A DNA stretch of 64,000 nt from Owenia fusiformis (GCA_903813345.2 CAIIXF020000001.1:59165885-59229884); one strand, 5' to 3'; shown: positions 44,735-56,449, numbered from the stretch's first letter. A program made the numbers and translations. Notes: generated by a model from the letters alone, not told the origin.

Positions 44735-44870
44735 AGCGGTAGAAAAATAATTCCCATTCACTTGAAGTAGCACAATAAATGAATCCAAAGCTTCATACCT
44801 GCAAATGATGGATAAATTCCTACCAAATCAACAAATGTTTTCATGGATCGCCATGTTTGTGATCCAAGGA
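44735..44870. repeat. Left copy of an inverted pair (mate at 46318-46480)
   Basis: The piece ttgaagtagcacaataaatg, then aatccaaagcttcatacctg, then ggatcgccatgtttgtgatc is found in reverse complement at 46318-46480. A CRE TGACGTCA is close by at about 44700. Confidence 0.8.
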
Positions 44871-45000
44871 GGACTGACTCCCAGAATGCAACATCGGTTA
44901 AACTTATTTACTCATGGCAGTTTTCAAAATGGCGCAATGGCATTTTGAAAGCTGGCACTTGTCATGTTGCATTCTGGGAGCCAATCCTCCTTGCGGCGTA
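44866..45000. repeat. Small palindromic element (ccaaggaggactgactccca...)
   Basis: Arms gatccaaggaggactgactc and gagccaatcctccttgc are inverted copies, both including gcattctggg. A third copy of the arm lies alone at 2819-2853. Confidence 0.7.
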
Positions 45001-45519
45001 ATTGGGGTCCAAAATCGCCTCAACATTTGAAGAGTCTACATTTACACGTGAATATCCACTTCAACTTTTTAAGTTCTTATTTGTCATTATGGACACAAAT
45101 TCCACTTTATTTGGACTTACTAGGATGGAGAAAATAGAGCACTGAATACACTGAGGTAAGAATGTATTACATGTGTGACAGTATGTATTTTTTATAGCTA
45201 TATAGTAATTCTTTATGTTCCCCACTTTAGAGGGTAAGTAAGTAAGTAATCTTCAGGTAACTCTTATATTTCAAGGTCTACCGACTTTTTAACATCATAC
45301 AAGCTTATGGTAATATTTATTCAACACCACATTTTACAATAGGTCACTTACAGTCTGAATTTATTCAGTCGAAGGATACAGTCTAGGGTTCCTCACTTCG
45401 AGAGCCATGTTAGATTTTGAAACTTATTGCTCTCCAACAAAGAAATGGACAGCTGAATAATAGTGACCTTTGAAACATGAATTAAGTTGATCCGCGGCTT
45501 ACTTTTGTTCTCTAACTAT

Positions 45520-45850
45520 GTCGTACATCATTATCATCCTTCCGTGCAAGTATTGGAGCGCTGAAGTACTTCCTTTTCGATCAAGACTTGTAATTGTTAG
45601 TCGAGTGAATGTTTTTTCTGCCAAATTCCAATATGGCGTTTTCTGCTCGGACATTTTCGTACATCTCTGGAGGTTGTCCGAACCTAACTCATTCTCAAAA
45701 TTCATTTTGTTTGTTGCGTATCTCACTACTAGCAAACCGCCATATTGGAAATGGGTCGAAAAAACATTCACTCGATGAACAATTTACAAGTCTTGATCAA
45801 AAAAGAAGTGTTTCAGCGCTCCAATACTCGCACGGATTGATGATGCCTTG
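45520..45850. repeat. ~320-bp palindrome
   Basis: The left arm (atccttccgtgcaagtattg, gagcgctgaagtac, ttgtaattgttagtcgagtg, caatatggcg) pairs with the right arm in inverse order, with the centre near 45700. Overlapping frames on both strands (45499-45771, 45518-45778, 45609-45851) come from this symmetry and are not taken as genes. Confidence 0.85.
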
Positions 45851-45889
45851 ATGATACTGATGTAACTACAGTGCTCACCATAAAGAACC

Positions 45890-46310
45890 AGGACAACGGC
45901 AACGCCAAAGCGTAGCAAATCCCATCGAACAGAAATGGCTGGCATTTTTACAAACGAAATATATAGCAAATATCATAAAATAACACACATAAGAAAGGCC
46001 ACCATTTTCAAAACGGTTGCTTACTAGCCAAGTTGTCATCAGAAGAAGTAATATGCTTTTTCTTTGTAGTATTCACATACCAAATATAAACAAAATCGCT
46101 CCACTACTTTTCGAGTTATAGTAAAATACTTTAAAATGGTGGAAATTTTTCAAAATGGTGACATAATGGTCGCCTTCTACCAAAAGTGTCATTAGACAGT
46201 GTGCCATGCTTATAGTATTCACATACCAAATATGAACAAAATCGCTCCACTACTTTTCGAGTTATAGGAAAAATCGTAAAATAATGAGTAAAGGCCGAGT
46301 AAAATACATT
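45890..46310. repeat. Partial copy of the 40540-41640 composite repeat
   Basis: It begins ccaggacaacggcaacgcca, then aagcgtagcaaatcccatcg, almost identical to 40550-40620, and carries two units with tacttttcgagttatag and gtcattagacagtgtgcc. It is truncated before the microsatellite. Confidence 0.85.
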
Positions 46311-47377
46311 TAAATCTTAGGATCACAAACATGGCGATTCATGAAAACATTCCTTCGATTTGGTAGGGATTTATCCATCATTTGCAGGTATGAAGCTTTG
46401 GATTCATTTATTGTGCTACTTAAAGTCAATGGGAATTATATTTCTTCCGCTTGGGAGAGTTTGAGACACGAAACTTGGAATTTAGAATTGTTTTCATGGC
46501 CTGACTTCGTCGCTAACATGCTAAATATAAGAGTTAGCTGACGTTTGGGAGTCTGACTTACCTTCTAAAGGTTAGAACCCGAATCTTAATGAAACCATAT
46601 CACCTTTGTTGCATCGATGATGATGCATAAACACAGCATTTGATAGAAATTAGTGTAAATGCTTTTCCAACTTTTTCATTTTTCATCAATGTTGACTTCC
46701 GGGAAGGCGTTGTAGTTATCACGAAATAAGGCATTGACCCTTGAACTTTACTTTGTTGACGTGTCAACCAAGCATGTCTGGTGTGAAAATTAAAAGAATA
46801 TTAAGCAATGTTCTACATCCGCCAAGCTAAGTGAAGTAGCCAATATTTAAAATTACAAATTTCAAGTGAAGTCCGCAACGAACAAAACTGTGTGATCTAC
46901 ACTCCCACTATTGGTCTGAACGAAATGCTACGTAAAAATATGAGCCGTCTGCTGTATTAGTCGATTAATAGAGTAAGACCTGTTGGTGATGCTTTATAAT
47001 TTAGACCAAAACATTGAAGAACAAACGAACCTGTGAATCGTGAAAACAACAAACAAATATTCGGTTTTCACATATGTTCGGCAATTTTTCGTATTGAAAC
47101 TTCCGGAACTTACAAGGAAATGATTCATTTTCACGGTCCATGATTTACCTGTTGTAGTCATATAAATCCGACCGTTATATGCTGTTCTTCGATATTCCTA
47201 GTTCTTATTTGGATATTTATTTTTTATCATTTTCTTTGCATATACGGTCGTAGATATTATATGGAACAAATTGCGGTAAACGCTTTCCTGGCCTGTCTGG
47301 GTAACCATAGCTACCATACCAACCAAAGTCACACAAATTATCGAGTAATTATTTAGCTCCAACATCAAAGTGTTAAA

Positions 47378-47803
47378 TCTTACCTTAGACATGTAAAACG
47401 CTTGATAATTGACGAAGTATATTCAATTGAATTATATTTTCATTATCGCCCGCCATGTTGTTAAATGTTGTTTCCGGTAGTCTAAATGTAAAACATGTAT
47501 CGAAACGAAATCATAATTATTTATTACGCAGAGATCGATTCCAAAGCCGTTCTCTCATACTTATCACTTTTCTCATTTTGAAACAATAACTTTTCTAAAT
47601 AACTTCCCTTCTTAACGACACTGCTTCCCTTTCAACTGAATCTTCTTGTAACAAATACTTATGATTTCGTTTGATGTAGTTTACATCTAGACTCAGATGA
47701 ACCCGGAAGTGACCTTGGTATGGCAAAATGAAAATTTTTTAAAATTCAAGCGGCATGCTTATATTTCTTCAATTACCAAGCGTTTTACGTGCCTAAGGTA
47801 AGA
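47378..47803. promoter_or_regulatory. Candidate divergent promoter at the palindrome centre
   Basis: Both arms present an outward-facing consensus donor: AAG|GTAAGA on the minus strand at 47384/47383 and on the plus strand at 47797/47798. The minus-strand copy follows ACATGTCT. Between them are ETS-type motifs, TTTCCGG at 47471-47477 and a perfect CCGGAAGT at 47703-47710. The nearest genes are the UBF-like gene leftward and the C1-domain gene rightward; both have an acceptor just before their start codon, implying a spliced 5' UTR. Transcription start sites are not shown by sequence. Confidence 0.35.
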
Positions 47804-48066
47804 TTAAATACTCAATAGTTGAAGCAAAGAAATTTATTTATCATTTGTGTGAATTTGGTTGGGTAGACAGGCCAGGAAAGCATTTCCCGCAATTTAGATG
47901 AGGGAAGTGTGTATGACGCTGGTATGCAAGAAAATAAGAAAAAATAAATATCCAAATCAGAAAAAATAACAACAGATAACATCATACGAGGGTCAGATTT
48001 ATATGACTAACCTGTTGTGGCAAATGCTCCATGGTTGACGGAACAAAGGTGATATGGTTTCATTAA

Positions 48067-49060
48067 GGTAACCGTTTACTTAATCAAAAGTACAAAAAAA
48101 TGGCAGGCATATATTTTTTACTAAGTCACATGATTTTGTATTCTGTTTTCCTTATATGTGAATGCATTTCCTGACTAAAGAGACATGTCAAAGAAACTTC
48201 ACTTCTAAACGCATTTTTTATAACTATGAATTGGAGGTGCATGGGTCCCCAAAGCTAACATTAAGACCGTGAAATGAGGCTAATTTTTGAAAGTTTGAAG
48301 GAGTAGCCTTGCAACAGTCAAACATTTGCAAGAATCCAAAATTTCCACAAATCATCTTACCTTACCAAGGAACATCGAAGGAGCATGAAAATGTGCTCTT
48401 CTTGCATTGTTAGAGTATGATAAAGCTCAAACCATAGTTTCTGATAAATATTTCATGTCTACCATTTTTCTTGCCGGAACTACTTCTAGACTTCCTGTAA
48501 CTTTTTGTGACTTCACCAAGTGGCATGGATTATCACTAGTATACTTTATATATAACAGTATGATAATCTTTATAGATACATAATTGATGTTTTTTAAATG
48601 TAAACAATGGATACATGAGTGAGGATTATTTTGGACTAGAAAATAGTCCCAGCAAACAAAATAGTGGACATGAAATATTTAGAATTTACTTTGGTTTGAG
48701 CTTTATTATACTCTAACAATGCATGAAGTACATATTTTAATGCTCCTTCAGTGTTCCTTGGTAAGGTATTATGATTTGTGGAAATTTTGGAGTCTTACAA
48801 ATGTGTCTCCATTGCAATCCTACTCCTTGAAATTTTAAAACTTTATCCTCACTTCACCGTCTCCATGCTAGCTTTAGGGACCCATGCACCTCCAATTCAG
48901 CATTAAAAAAAATGCGTTTAAATGTGAAGCTTTCTTTGACATGTCTCTTTAGTCAGGAAATGCATTCACATATAAGGAAAACAGAAAACAAAATCTTGTG
49001 ACTTAGTCAAAAAAATATGCCTGCCATTTTATTGTACTTTAGATTAACTTAAGCGTTACC
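48067..49060. mobile_element. 994-bp palindromic MITE inserted at TTAA in the right arm
   Basis: The ends GGTAACCGTTTACTTAATC and the inverse of GGTAACGCTTAAGTTAATC are flanked by TTAA at 48063-48066 and 49061-49064. Arms of about 400 bp fold back (aaatggcaggcatat, ggaggtgcatgggtcccc and their inverses). The left arm of the host palindrome preserves the unoccupied site (cccgaatcttaatgaaacc at 46580-46600), which proves the insertion and the TTAA duplication. Confidence 0.92.
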
Positions 49061-49942
49061 TTAAGATTCGGGTTCTAACCTTTAGAAGGTAAGTCAGACT
49101 CCGAAAGGTCAGCTAACTCTTATATTTAGCATGTTAGCGACGAACTCAGGCCATGAAAACTAGAATCTAGCTGAGATTGATTTTTGCACCCCACTTTAGA
49201 CACAGTTAGAGACCAAAAGTAAGCCGCGGATCTCATTATTCATGTTTTAAAGGTCACTATTATTCAGCTGTCCAAGTGCGCCGTGGGAAAGCTATTATAT
49301 CAAAACCCACATAGCTTTCGCAGCAAGTAAGTCTATGGGTAAGATCAGAGATCGTCAGTTGGAGAAAAAATACAACCGACATCAGCAACATTTTTTGCAA
49401 ATAATAGTGAATATCTTATGCAGAAATTATGATAGAATACCTTACCTATCAGACAGCTATATGAAGAATTCAAAAATAAGTGTTGATTGTGAGTATAAGT
49501 CCTCCAAAATCTAACAAACGTTGGATATATTTTTTAAATTTTCCACATGCCTGAACCGGAAGTATGCTCTAAAAACAAACCCACCAAAAATTATATGGAA
49601 CGAAAAATAACTCATTCATTAGTCAGATTTAGAAGTTTTCAGCACCATTCTAATAGTTACAATAAATAATGGATGATATAAGGTCATTTCTATAATTTGC
49701 ATCTTGAGTTTAAGATAATGCAAAAAATAGTTTTTGCATAAATTACAGTCAAGCACCAACTGCTTCGCGGATTAAATAAATTTAACCTCGTTTTGGAATC
49801 TAACTTTTCATTTCCGCCAGATTTTGGTTTGATGAGTGACCAGATTTTGGCAAATAACAAACAAAAAATGCCGGTAAACGGCTAGTTGTTTAGCGTGAGG
49901 TGAGGATAGTATCTGGAAGTTCTATCTTTGATCTAAATGCAG

Positions 49943-50186
49943 GACAAATGAAGGATTAACAAGGAAATCAGAGGCAGGCAAAATCTTTGCCTGAATCGGG
50001 ACATTATTTTCAAGATGGCGACTTTGGATAATGATATGCCCAATACATGGAACGATCAAAATGACGATGATGAGGACCCTGGGCATGGTCATTTCTTCGC
50101 TAAAAAGACGTTCCACAAGCCTACATACTGTCACCATTGTACAGAGATGTTATGGGGATGGATTGGTCAAGGATACGTGTGTGAGG
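49943..50186 (+). CDS. First coding exon of a C1-domain (zinc-binding) protein, possibly diacylglycerol-kinase-like
   Basis: The ATG at 50015 opens 57 codons plus one base, ending at a donor G|GTGAGA (50186/50187). After an Asp-rich start (NDQNDDDEDPGHGH) comes a C1 signature: His26, Cys39, Cys42 and Cys56 fit the H-X12-C-X2-C-X13-C spacing, with KPTYC and MLWG-QGY as in lipid or phorbol-ester C1 domains. The rest of the zinc site must lie on the next exon. C1 domains bind diacylglycerol or act as protein modules at membranes. KKTFHKPTYCHHC recalls invertebrate diacylglycerol kinase theta (DGK-1), but protein kinase D and others remain possible. An acceptor (atctaaatgcag) precedes 49943, and a 3-codon upstream ATG frame lies at 49948. 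No later exon was recognised up to 64000. Confidence 0.7.
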
Positions 50187-51002
50187 GTGAGATGCAATTT
50201 ACTATTGATTCTAAATCTCAATGTATTTCATTTTCAGCTATTCTCTCATTTCATTCAAAGCATTACTAGAATAGAGAAGCATAGGTCATTTTTGCCTAGT
50301 GCATAATCCGACTGACATATCCTTTGAGGTATTATCAAATAAAGTATCAGATGTACTACACAGAACGTGGTATCTCCGATACACCATTGCATGTCTTGAG
50401 TGCATTGAATGAATAATCTGCATAAAATAGTATAATGTATGTATTCCAGTGGCAATTAGGAACAGCATTTCGATGATAGTTTTTTTGATGTGTAACATGA
50501 CCTAATATGATATGCTTCTTGTGCATGTAATACATAATTGTAATCTCAATTTGCATATGATTCAGATTATAATATGCAATAAAGCAATATGTAGTATACT
50601 GTAAGGCAGTTGCATATTACATATTTTACAGAATTTTTATTTAACTTTGAAAGTCAAAGGATAAGTGAATGGTTGTGTATGTTAACATTTCATGCAGAGT
50701 TATAAAATGCAATGTATATGAATATATATCTCAATTAACCAGAACACCCCTGCCACCCCATATTCATCTTTGAAACCAGTGTAGTAGAAGTGATCTTACT
50801 GTATTTTGCTTAGTGTGATCATCTGTAGAACTAAAATCTCTATAAGCAATGTCCCATAAATGTGGTTTTCTGTTTCAGATTGAAGCCATTGCCAATACTT
50901 TGGTGCCCAGAAATCAGAATGTACAGTGTCATTGTCAACATAGTCATGATTACACAAATTTCTGTCAGAGTATTATAATGTTAAAAAATTCCATTCGATG
51001 AG
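50187..51002 (+). other. Intron of the C1-domain gene, no exon seen
   Basis: AT-rich, with overlapping short frames on the minus strand that have no domain or splice support. Confidence 0.45.
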
Positions 51003-51010
51003 GTAGATAT

Positions 51011-51469
51011 TAGTGTTGTCACGATTAATCGATACATCGCGATATACATCGCCAAAGCTGATTCTGGCGATGCATCGATGTCTGAAACAAAACATCGATG
51101 TTTTAAAAAAAAATTAATTTGCTAAATATCACACTTTCTTATCTTATTTTGACGCAAATCGCTTCCCTTTCTCATGTCTTATTTCATTTTCCAATGTTTT
51201 CTGATATTTTTTTCGCTTTAAACTGTTTTAGCTAGTCGAAATGAACCATTAATCTATAAAAAATGTACTTTACTTTCATTTCACCGTTACTAGAAGTTCC
51301 CGGATGTACCAGCGTACTCTTTTTAATTTGTTCTGTTCAATATTTTAGTGCATTAGCGTTCGGTATTTCAGTGCACTTTTCTCTGACTTTTTCTTGATGT
51401 GCATCGATGTTTACTACTGAAAATTGCCGATGCATCGATGTATGATTATGGCACATCGCGACAACACGA
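51011..51469. mobile_element. 459-bp hAT-type MITE with 8-bp target duplication
   Basis: The left end TAGTGTTGTCACGAT and the right end GCGACAACACGA are inverted repeats flanked by GTAGATAT at 51003-51010 and 51470-51477. The inside is rich in catcgatg palindromes. The duplication length and the GTGTTGTC end fit hAT elements. Confidence 0.88.
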
Positions 51470-51479
51470 GTAGATATAA

Positions 51480-52379
51480 GTCTTATCCGGTCTCAATTTC
51501 TTTTCTGCAGCTTTATGGACAACATTTGAACAAAGATGAATATAAAGTTTTAGAAACTTATAAATCTATCAAATCCCTTGTGATTTTCAATTGTAAATTG
51601 TGAAAATGATTGAAACTGCTTTTCCTTTTAGAGTGAGACTTACAATAGATAAATAAAGATCATCAGGCCAATAGCCAGGGGGGGGGGGGGCAAAAATTAT
51701 TTCAAATTTATGCTGTTTTTCACTATTCTGAGCACTAGACCCTGTCCTACGCAAGTGAATTCTGGCTAAAGTTGTCAAATACAGATGTTAGTTCTAATAT
51801 AAACATACTGGGCCAGATTGTGACGTATTTTAGTGCAAACTTTGATTTTGCGCCACCAATAACATTGACGCCATATTGGATTTGAAGCGGTTGTAATATC
51901 TATCATGAAACTCCGGTTAATTCGCATTGAAATCATTCATCTACGCTTTTGAAAATTTTACCAGTTTTACCAATGTGCACAACACATTGATTGATTTATA
52001 TAATTATTTACATTATTTACATGTATTTTTGAAGTTCTTAAAGAATTAGTCCGAGCCATCAACTGTCGATTATTTTACGACAAAAATGTAAATCTAACAG
52101 CAGTAAACATTTGAATATCAAAAATCTGAAATCATATGATTGTGTATCACTAGGATGTTTATTTAGGCAAGAAAAGTGTTCCGCATTGGATTCTAGGCTA
52201 ATTACGTCTCATTGCCAAAACACACTCGAAGGAGAGGCTTACGCATGTACATTCGTGCCTCAAATTTGAAGATCCGATTCACCAATTATATTTCATTCTG
52301 GCCCGACGTGAAACTCTTAGTAGTTCAGACAATTGTATCAAACCAACCAGACTGACATTATCACAGCTAATCCACTAAA
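51480..52379. other. Presumed intronic stretch, no gene seen
   Basis: It includes a G12 run at 51678-51689 and otherwise unremarkable AT-rich sequence. Confidence 0.4.
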
Positions 52380-52510
52380 AGTGGTGACATGCTGTTATAG
52401 TCTCCAACTTTTTTGTGGATTGTGTTTGTGTTTTGCATTCAGCCGTTTCCGTTAGGCATCTGAGACAAATGGCAGGACGTGGTGACATTTTGCATGTTAA
52501 TACCTTGTTA
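52380..52510 (+). repeat. Dispersed ~90-bp repeat, copy 6
   Basis: It reads tatagtctccaacttttttg, then gacaaatggcaggacgtggt, then gacattttgcatgttaatac, the longest plus-strand copy of the family. Confidence 0.65.
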
Positions 52511-52519
52511 CAATGCAGC

Positions 52520-53410
52520 ATAATTTTTATGTCAACATCAAGAATTCTTCTGGCCTGTAGTTCAACCTGAGTTCAGCTTGGGCATAAGCAGTTGACTATT
52601 CAGAATCTGTTTCACTTTGTTATCTTTTGCAGGTGAATAGTGGTTTCATTTTTTGTAATGTTATCGCCTCCTTGTTCGTATGCAATGAGAGCTATGATAC
52701 CCCCTTTCATTACTTTTTTTATGTACTAGTTTAGAGACAAATCCATTCGAAATTGTTTATTTCATTTTATATATGAATATGAAAAACCAAATAGTTTGAT
52801 TAAACATAACAAAAACGTTAAGAGCATTAACAACTGTCAACTAGTCATAGTGGAAACTAACCCCCTGTATCCCAAGCAAAGCTCCATATTTGGGTGAACA
52901 AAGGTTTCCACTCCCATTTCTCTCTGAAAGTTAACTGATACCTCTTTCAAAGTCTGTCTGATCTGTATACAAATGTCTTTGCTTGCACCCCATCAGTCGC
53001 TAGATAATCGTAATGGCTGAAACTGAAATCAGCTGCTTACTTAACATTGTTAATGTTTCTCACATCACTGGGCTTTGTTTGTGAAATTCTGGAAGTTATC
53101 AGCTGCCCCTGTCTCGACCAAGATCTTCCTTTTTCTGTCAAGTGGAAAGGAGGAGGGAAAGTATCGCAACATATTTCTGACAGTCATATGTTGGATTTTG
53201 GCTATTTTCTGAGGATATTGAGCCCAGACAGCCAATCACGGATCGGAGCACATTGAAGCGGGTTATTATAATTTTGTTTCGAATTTCTACTGATGTAAGT
53301 AGAAATTATGGCTGTGAACAATCATCAAATTGATACTGTTAACGAATTGGCTGAAGCCCCAACATTGGTAAGTCGATAGAAATACTTGTTTTACGTCATA
53401 TAACATGAAA
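52520..53410. other. Presumed intronic stretch with one doubtful small exon
   Basis: At 53308-53367 an ATG frame of 20 codons (MAVNNHQIDTVNELAEAPTL) ends exactly at a GTAAGT donor. It follows a small hairpin (aatttctactgatgtaagtagaaatt). No family or partner exon was found, so it is noted but not called a gene. Confidence 0.3.
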
Positions 53411-53412
53411 AT

Positions 53413-53462
53413 ACCAGGGGGGTTACTCTAATTGTGCTTTTGGACGATCTGATCTCTTTAAG
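53413..53462. mobile_element. Right-end fragment of the 28407-28840 family
   Basis: gggggttactctaattgtgc, then ttttggacgatctgatctct is nearly identical to 28793-28838. Sequence to its left does not match, so this is a fragment. Confidence 0.7.
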
Positions 53463-55190
53463 CTACGTTGGTGGCAATCCTATTTGAGATAGGAAGTAGC
53501 GATGAGAGGAGCTGGAAAACCTCTACATCCTACTTCTACATGTATTAGGTTTGTTCAGAAATCTTCGGAGATCTGGAACACTAACTTTGTACGCTAACTT
53601 CGTAAACTTCCGTCAAAAGTGCCATTTTGATTTTTTGCTGGAAAATGTCTACTCTGAGGGATAAAGCCAAGTCCTGATCAACCCAGGAGCAGCTGGTAAC
53701 TTACAGACTTTCTTAATCCTTTCCCGACTTGAATATAAGAGGAGAATGTTGGCCTTGGTGATGGATAAGTAAGAGTGGTTTTTAGGGGAAAACTGCAAAT
53801 TACCTACGCACTGGAACCTATACCTTGACTTTTATCACTGAAATACAATTTTTAGTTAGGGTTATCACATTAAAACAACTTGTCAAAATTTGGTGTAAAC
53901 TACTGAATAGAACTGGAGATATTGTCATTTCATTGATGTATATAAATAAAAATAATGGTTCCAAAAGGAGCCTATTGTCCTGAAAGGTATTACATAATAG
54001 GGCTCCATATGGAGCCTATAATCGTGAAATGGTTAAACATATGATTATTATGATGTAGGACATATTTTTAGATGTAAAGTTAAGCAGCTCTGATTTCTCA
54101 GTATTTCAGTTTCAGCCATCAACTTTATTTAGCGGCCTATAGGTGGTGATCAAGGCTTTGAAAGAAGTAAATGTTTTGTTTATTGTGTAATTCAAACTTA
54201 TGCATTTATTTCTCTAGCGTTTTTGTTACATTTGCCTGAAATTCAAAATTCTGCTTTCAATTTTGGGAGTTTTTTGACATCTCCTGTTTTCCCATCTAAC
54301 CTAAGTTCTCTTCTAATTTCCCCAGTTTTGAAACATTTTCCCACAATCCAAAGGACCATGTCAGGTATTGCAAGTGATTTTAGATGATCATATCTAGTCA
54401 TAAATACAATGGTTTTTTTAAAACAATATATGAAGTCCCCGTTATAGTAAAGTATCAATCCAACTCTGAAAAATTATGGATAAGGACCCCATCTTGGCAC
54501 TAAAAATGTTAGGCTTGTTATCCAAAAAGAGGATCTTGTTTTTCTGAATTTAAACATATCAAATGTTTCTTCTATTATAATATACTATTTTAACAATTTC
54601 TGAAAAGGGTATGGGGTTTGAAATGGGCTAAAGTTAAAAACCACACGTTATTTTCCCAGAGGGAAAACTCATGCTATCCATTGTTTTCAGCATAATTTTG
54701 GTCATCGAAAAATGATATCTTCAAAACTTTACTTTCAAACCATTCTACTTTTGAAGAAGTTTTAGACCCCTTGTTGAATAATCTTTTAAGTAAATAGGTT
54801 CATTTTAAAAAGAATGTTGACATTCATAATTTTCCGAATTGTTCGATTGATATTATTATCATTATGGGGACATCATTTGAAAGAAAACATTGTTTAATAA
54901 AACCACTGTATTTATGCCCAGAAAGAAACTACTCATTGAGTCAGTTGGTCTTGGCCCTTTGAAAAGTGTTCTACTAACAGAGGTGCTCATTTCTAGAGGT
55001 GTTCCACTTTAAAGGTTTCACTGTATATGTATACTGGGATTGTGTGTTTCTTAGTATATCATTTCAAATTGATGCAAAAACTGTTTCTACCTACAAAAGT
55101 TTAGAACTGATTAGGTTTTGGGCATTCTGGGTAATCTACTCAAGGGTGCGATTCTATTCACTCTGTGTCTTGTTTTATTAAAGAGGGAAT
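53463..55190. other. Presumed intronic stretch, no gene seen
   Basis: No exon is supported. A weak copy of the 38377-38557 MITE family is suggested at about 54945-55025 (gttccactttaaaggtttca, then ctgta). Confidence 0.4.
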
Positions 55191-55204
55191 GTCTCCGAGA
55201 TTTA

Positions 55205-55325
55205 TGCCCGAACAATCAGTAACGCCCCATTATGATTGCTATATGATATCTTGAATACCTTGGATATGTCTTAAGACCACATTATGGGTACAGTATTGCC
55301 CATATATTGAGGAAATCAACAGAAC
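55205..55325. mobile_element. Left-part fragment of the 28407-28840 family
   Basis: aacaatcagtaacgcccc, gatatgtcttaagaccacat and attgaggaaatcaacag match 28440-28563 with substitutions. Confidence 0.6.
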
Positions 55326-55496
55326 AATAAAATGTCAGAATTGAATGCAATTAGTTTAAAGCAATATATAATCGTTCTTGCTATACTTCAAAACCTTTGA
55401 AATATTACGAGGATTATGACTTTTGAGTCATTTGAGCTGATCTTGGGGGAAATTGTCATTGTCAGTTTGCTTCAGATTGAATCGTTTTTACAAGTT

Positions 55497-56435
55497 GCTA
55501 GTTTTAATACCGGGTCCCTGCCACCCGGAACGGTATTTAAATATAGCAAATCACGTCACAACTGTTATAACATGGCAAATACTTTAGGTGCAGGTGCACA
55601 ACCTAACACCAGCCATGATATGAAAGAATTTTCGATTTTCAGTCGAGTGTCATCTGCCATCATCATCTTCACATATTAAGACCTACTTTTCAACATATTT
55701 TCCACGAATTTAAACACATTTTTCATACCACTTTACCAATGATGGAAGACATTTATGAAACCGCCATTGCTTATGTGATACAAATGCTGCTGGAGTGTTA
55801 CTCGTAACCTCATTCAATGAGTAAAAACGTTTTCTTTCAACCCTCCTTTCAACTTGGAGAAAAGGAAGAAAATCACATGGAGCCATAGATAGACTGTATC
55901 ACGCATATGGTAGCTGCTCAAGGTCAATAATAGTGAAAATATCTTGTAGTATTCTTTGTTCCACTTTGATTTCTATCGTGTTCTGCATTTCAGCAGCCAT
56001 CTTGCAGCAAAAACTGATACCAGAATGAGGGTTGCTTGTCTGATGGCATTTTCTTAGAATTTGACATGTGCGGCCATTGTCATATGTGACATTATAATTA
56101 AAATACAATTAATTGGTTGCCTAGTAACAAAGGAAGTAAACTAACATGGTTTAACATTCAAAATTCAAAGAAATATAGTGGTGAAGACTTGTGAAACAAG
56201 TGAAATGGCGGTAACATTTAAGGCTGAAAGTTGCCATGTGCGAATACCGTTCCGGGTGGCAGGGTCCCTGTATTAAAAACTATCTAGAAAACTATATAAA
56301 ATATATCATTTCTTCATGAAATTAATACACAAAGTAGTTAGGTTGTTGGTCTTTATTATTTGAAAGTTTAAAGTAATTTTATCAAAAACCAACAAAAATA
56401 GAGCAGGGCGTCCAAGACTTTTGGATCACCCCTCG
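55497..56435 (-). mobile_element. Truncated mariner copy of the 11117-12205 family, inverted
   Basis: It carries the same inner inverted pair (gggtccctgccacccggaac / ccgttccgggtggcaggg) and the same outer end (ttggatcacccctcg before TA) on the right. The left outer repeat is missing. The minus strand at 55899-56108 encodes EIKVEQRILQDIFTII, then DLEQLPYA, the same transposase remnant as in INTS9 intron 9. Confidence 0.8.
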
Positions 56436-56449
56436 TACATTAAACAAAA

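Larger units (their letters stand above)
46498..49160. repeat. Large imperfect inverted repeat between divergent genes
   Basis: The left arm, about 46498-47420, and the right arm, about 47750-49160, are inverse copies: ggcctgacttcgtcgctaac pairs with gttagcgacgaactcaggcc, and ctttcctggcctgtctggg pairs with its inverse at 47870. Each arm carries its own insertion (about 46612-47145 left; 48067-49060 right). A farther pair, ttgatccgcggcttactttt (45487) with aaaagtaagccgcggatctc (49213), extends the symmetry outward. Confidence 0.85.

Noticed and set aside
45499-45851. Three overlapping frames on both strands
   Set aside because: They arise from the 45520-45850 palindrome; no domain or splice support.
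53308-53367. Small first exon with ATG and GTAAGT
   Set aside because: Twenty codons without a recognisable family or partner exon; chance is likely in 64 kb.
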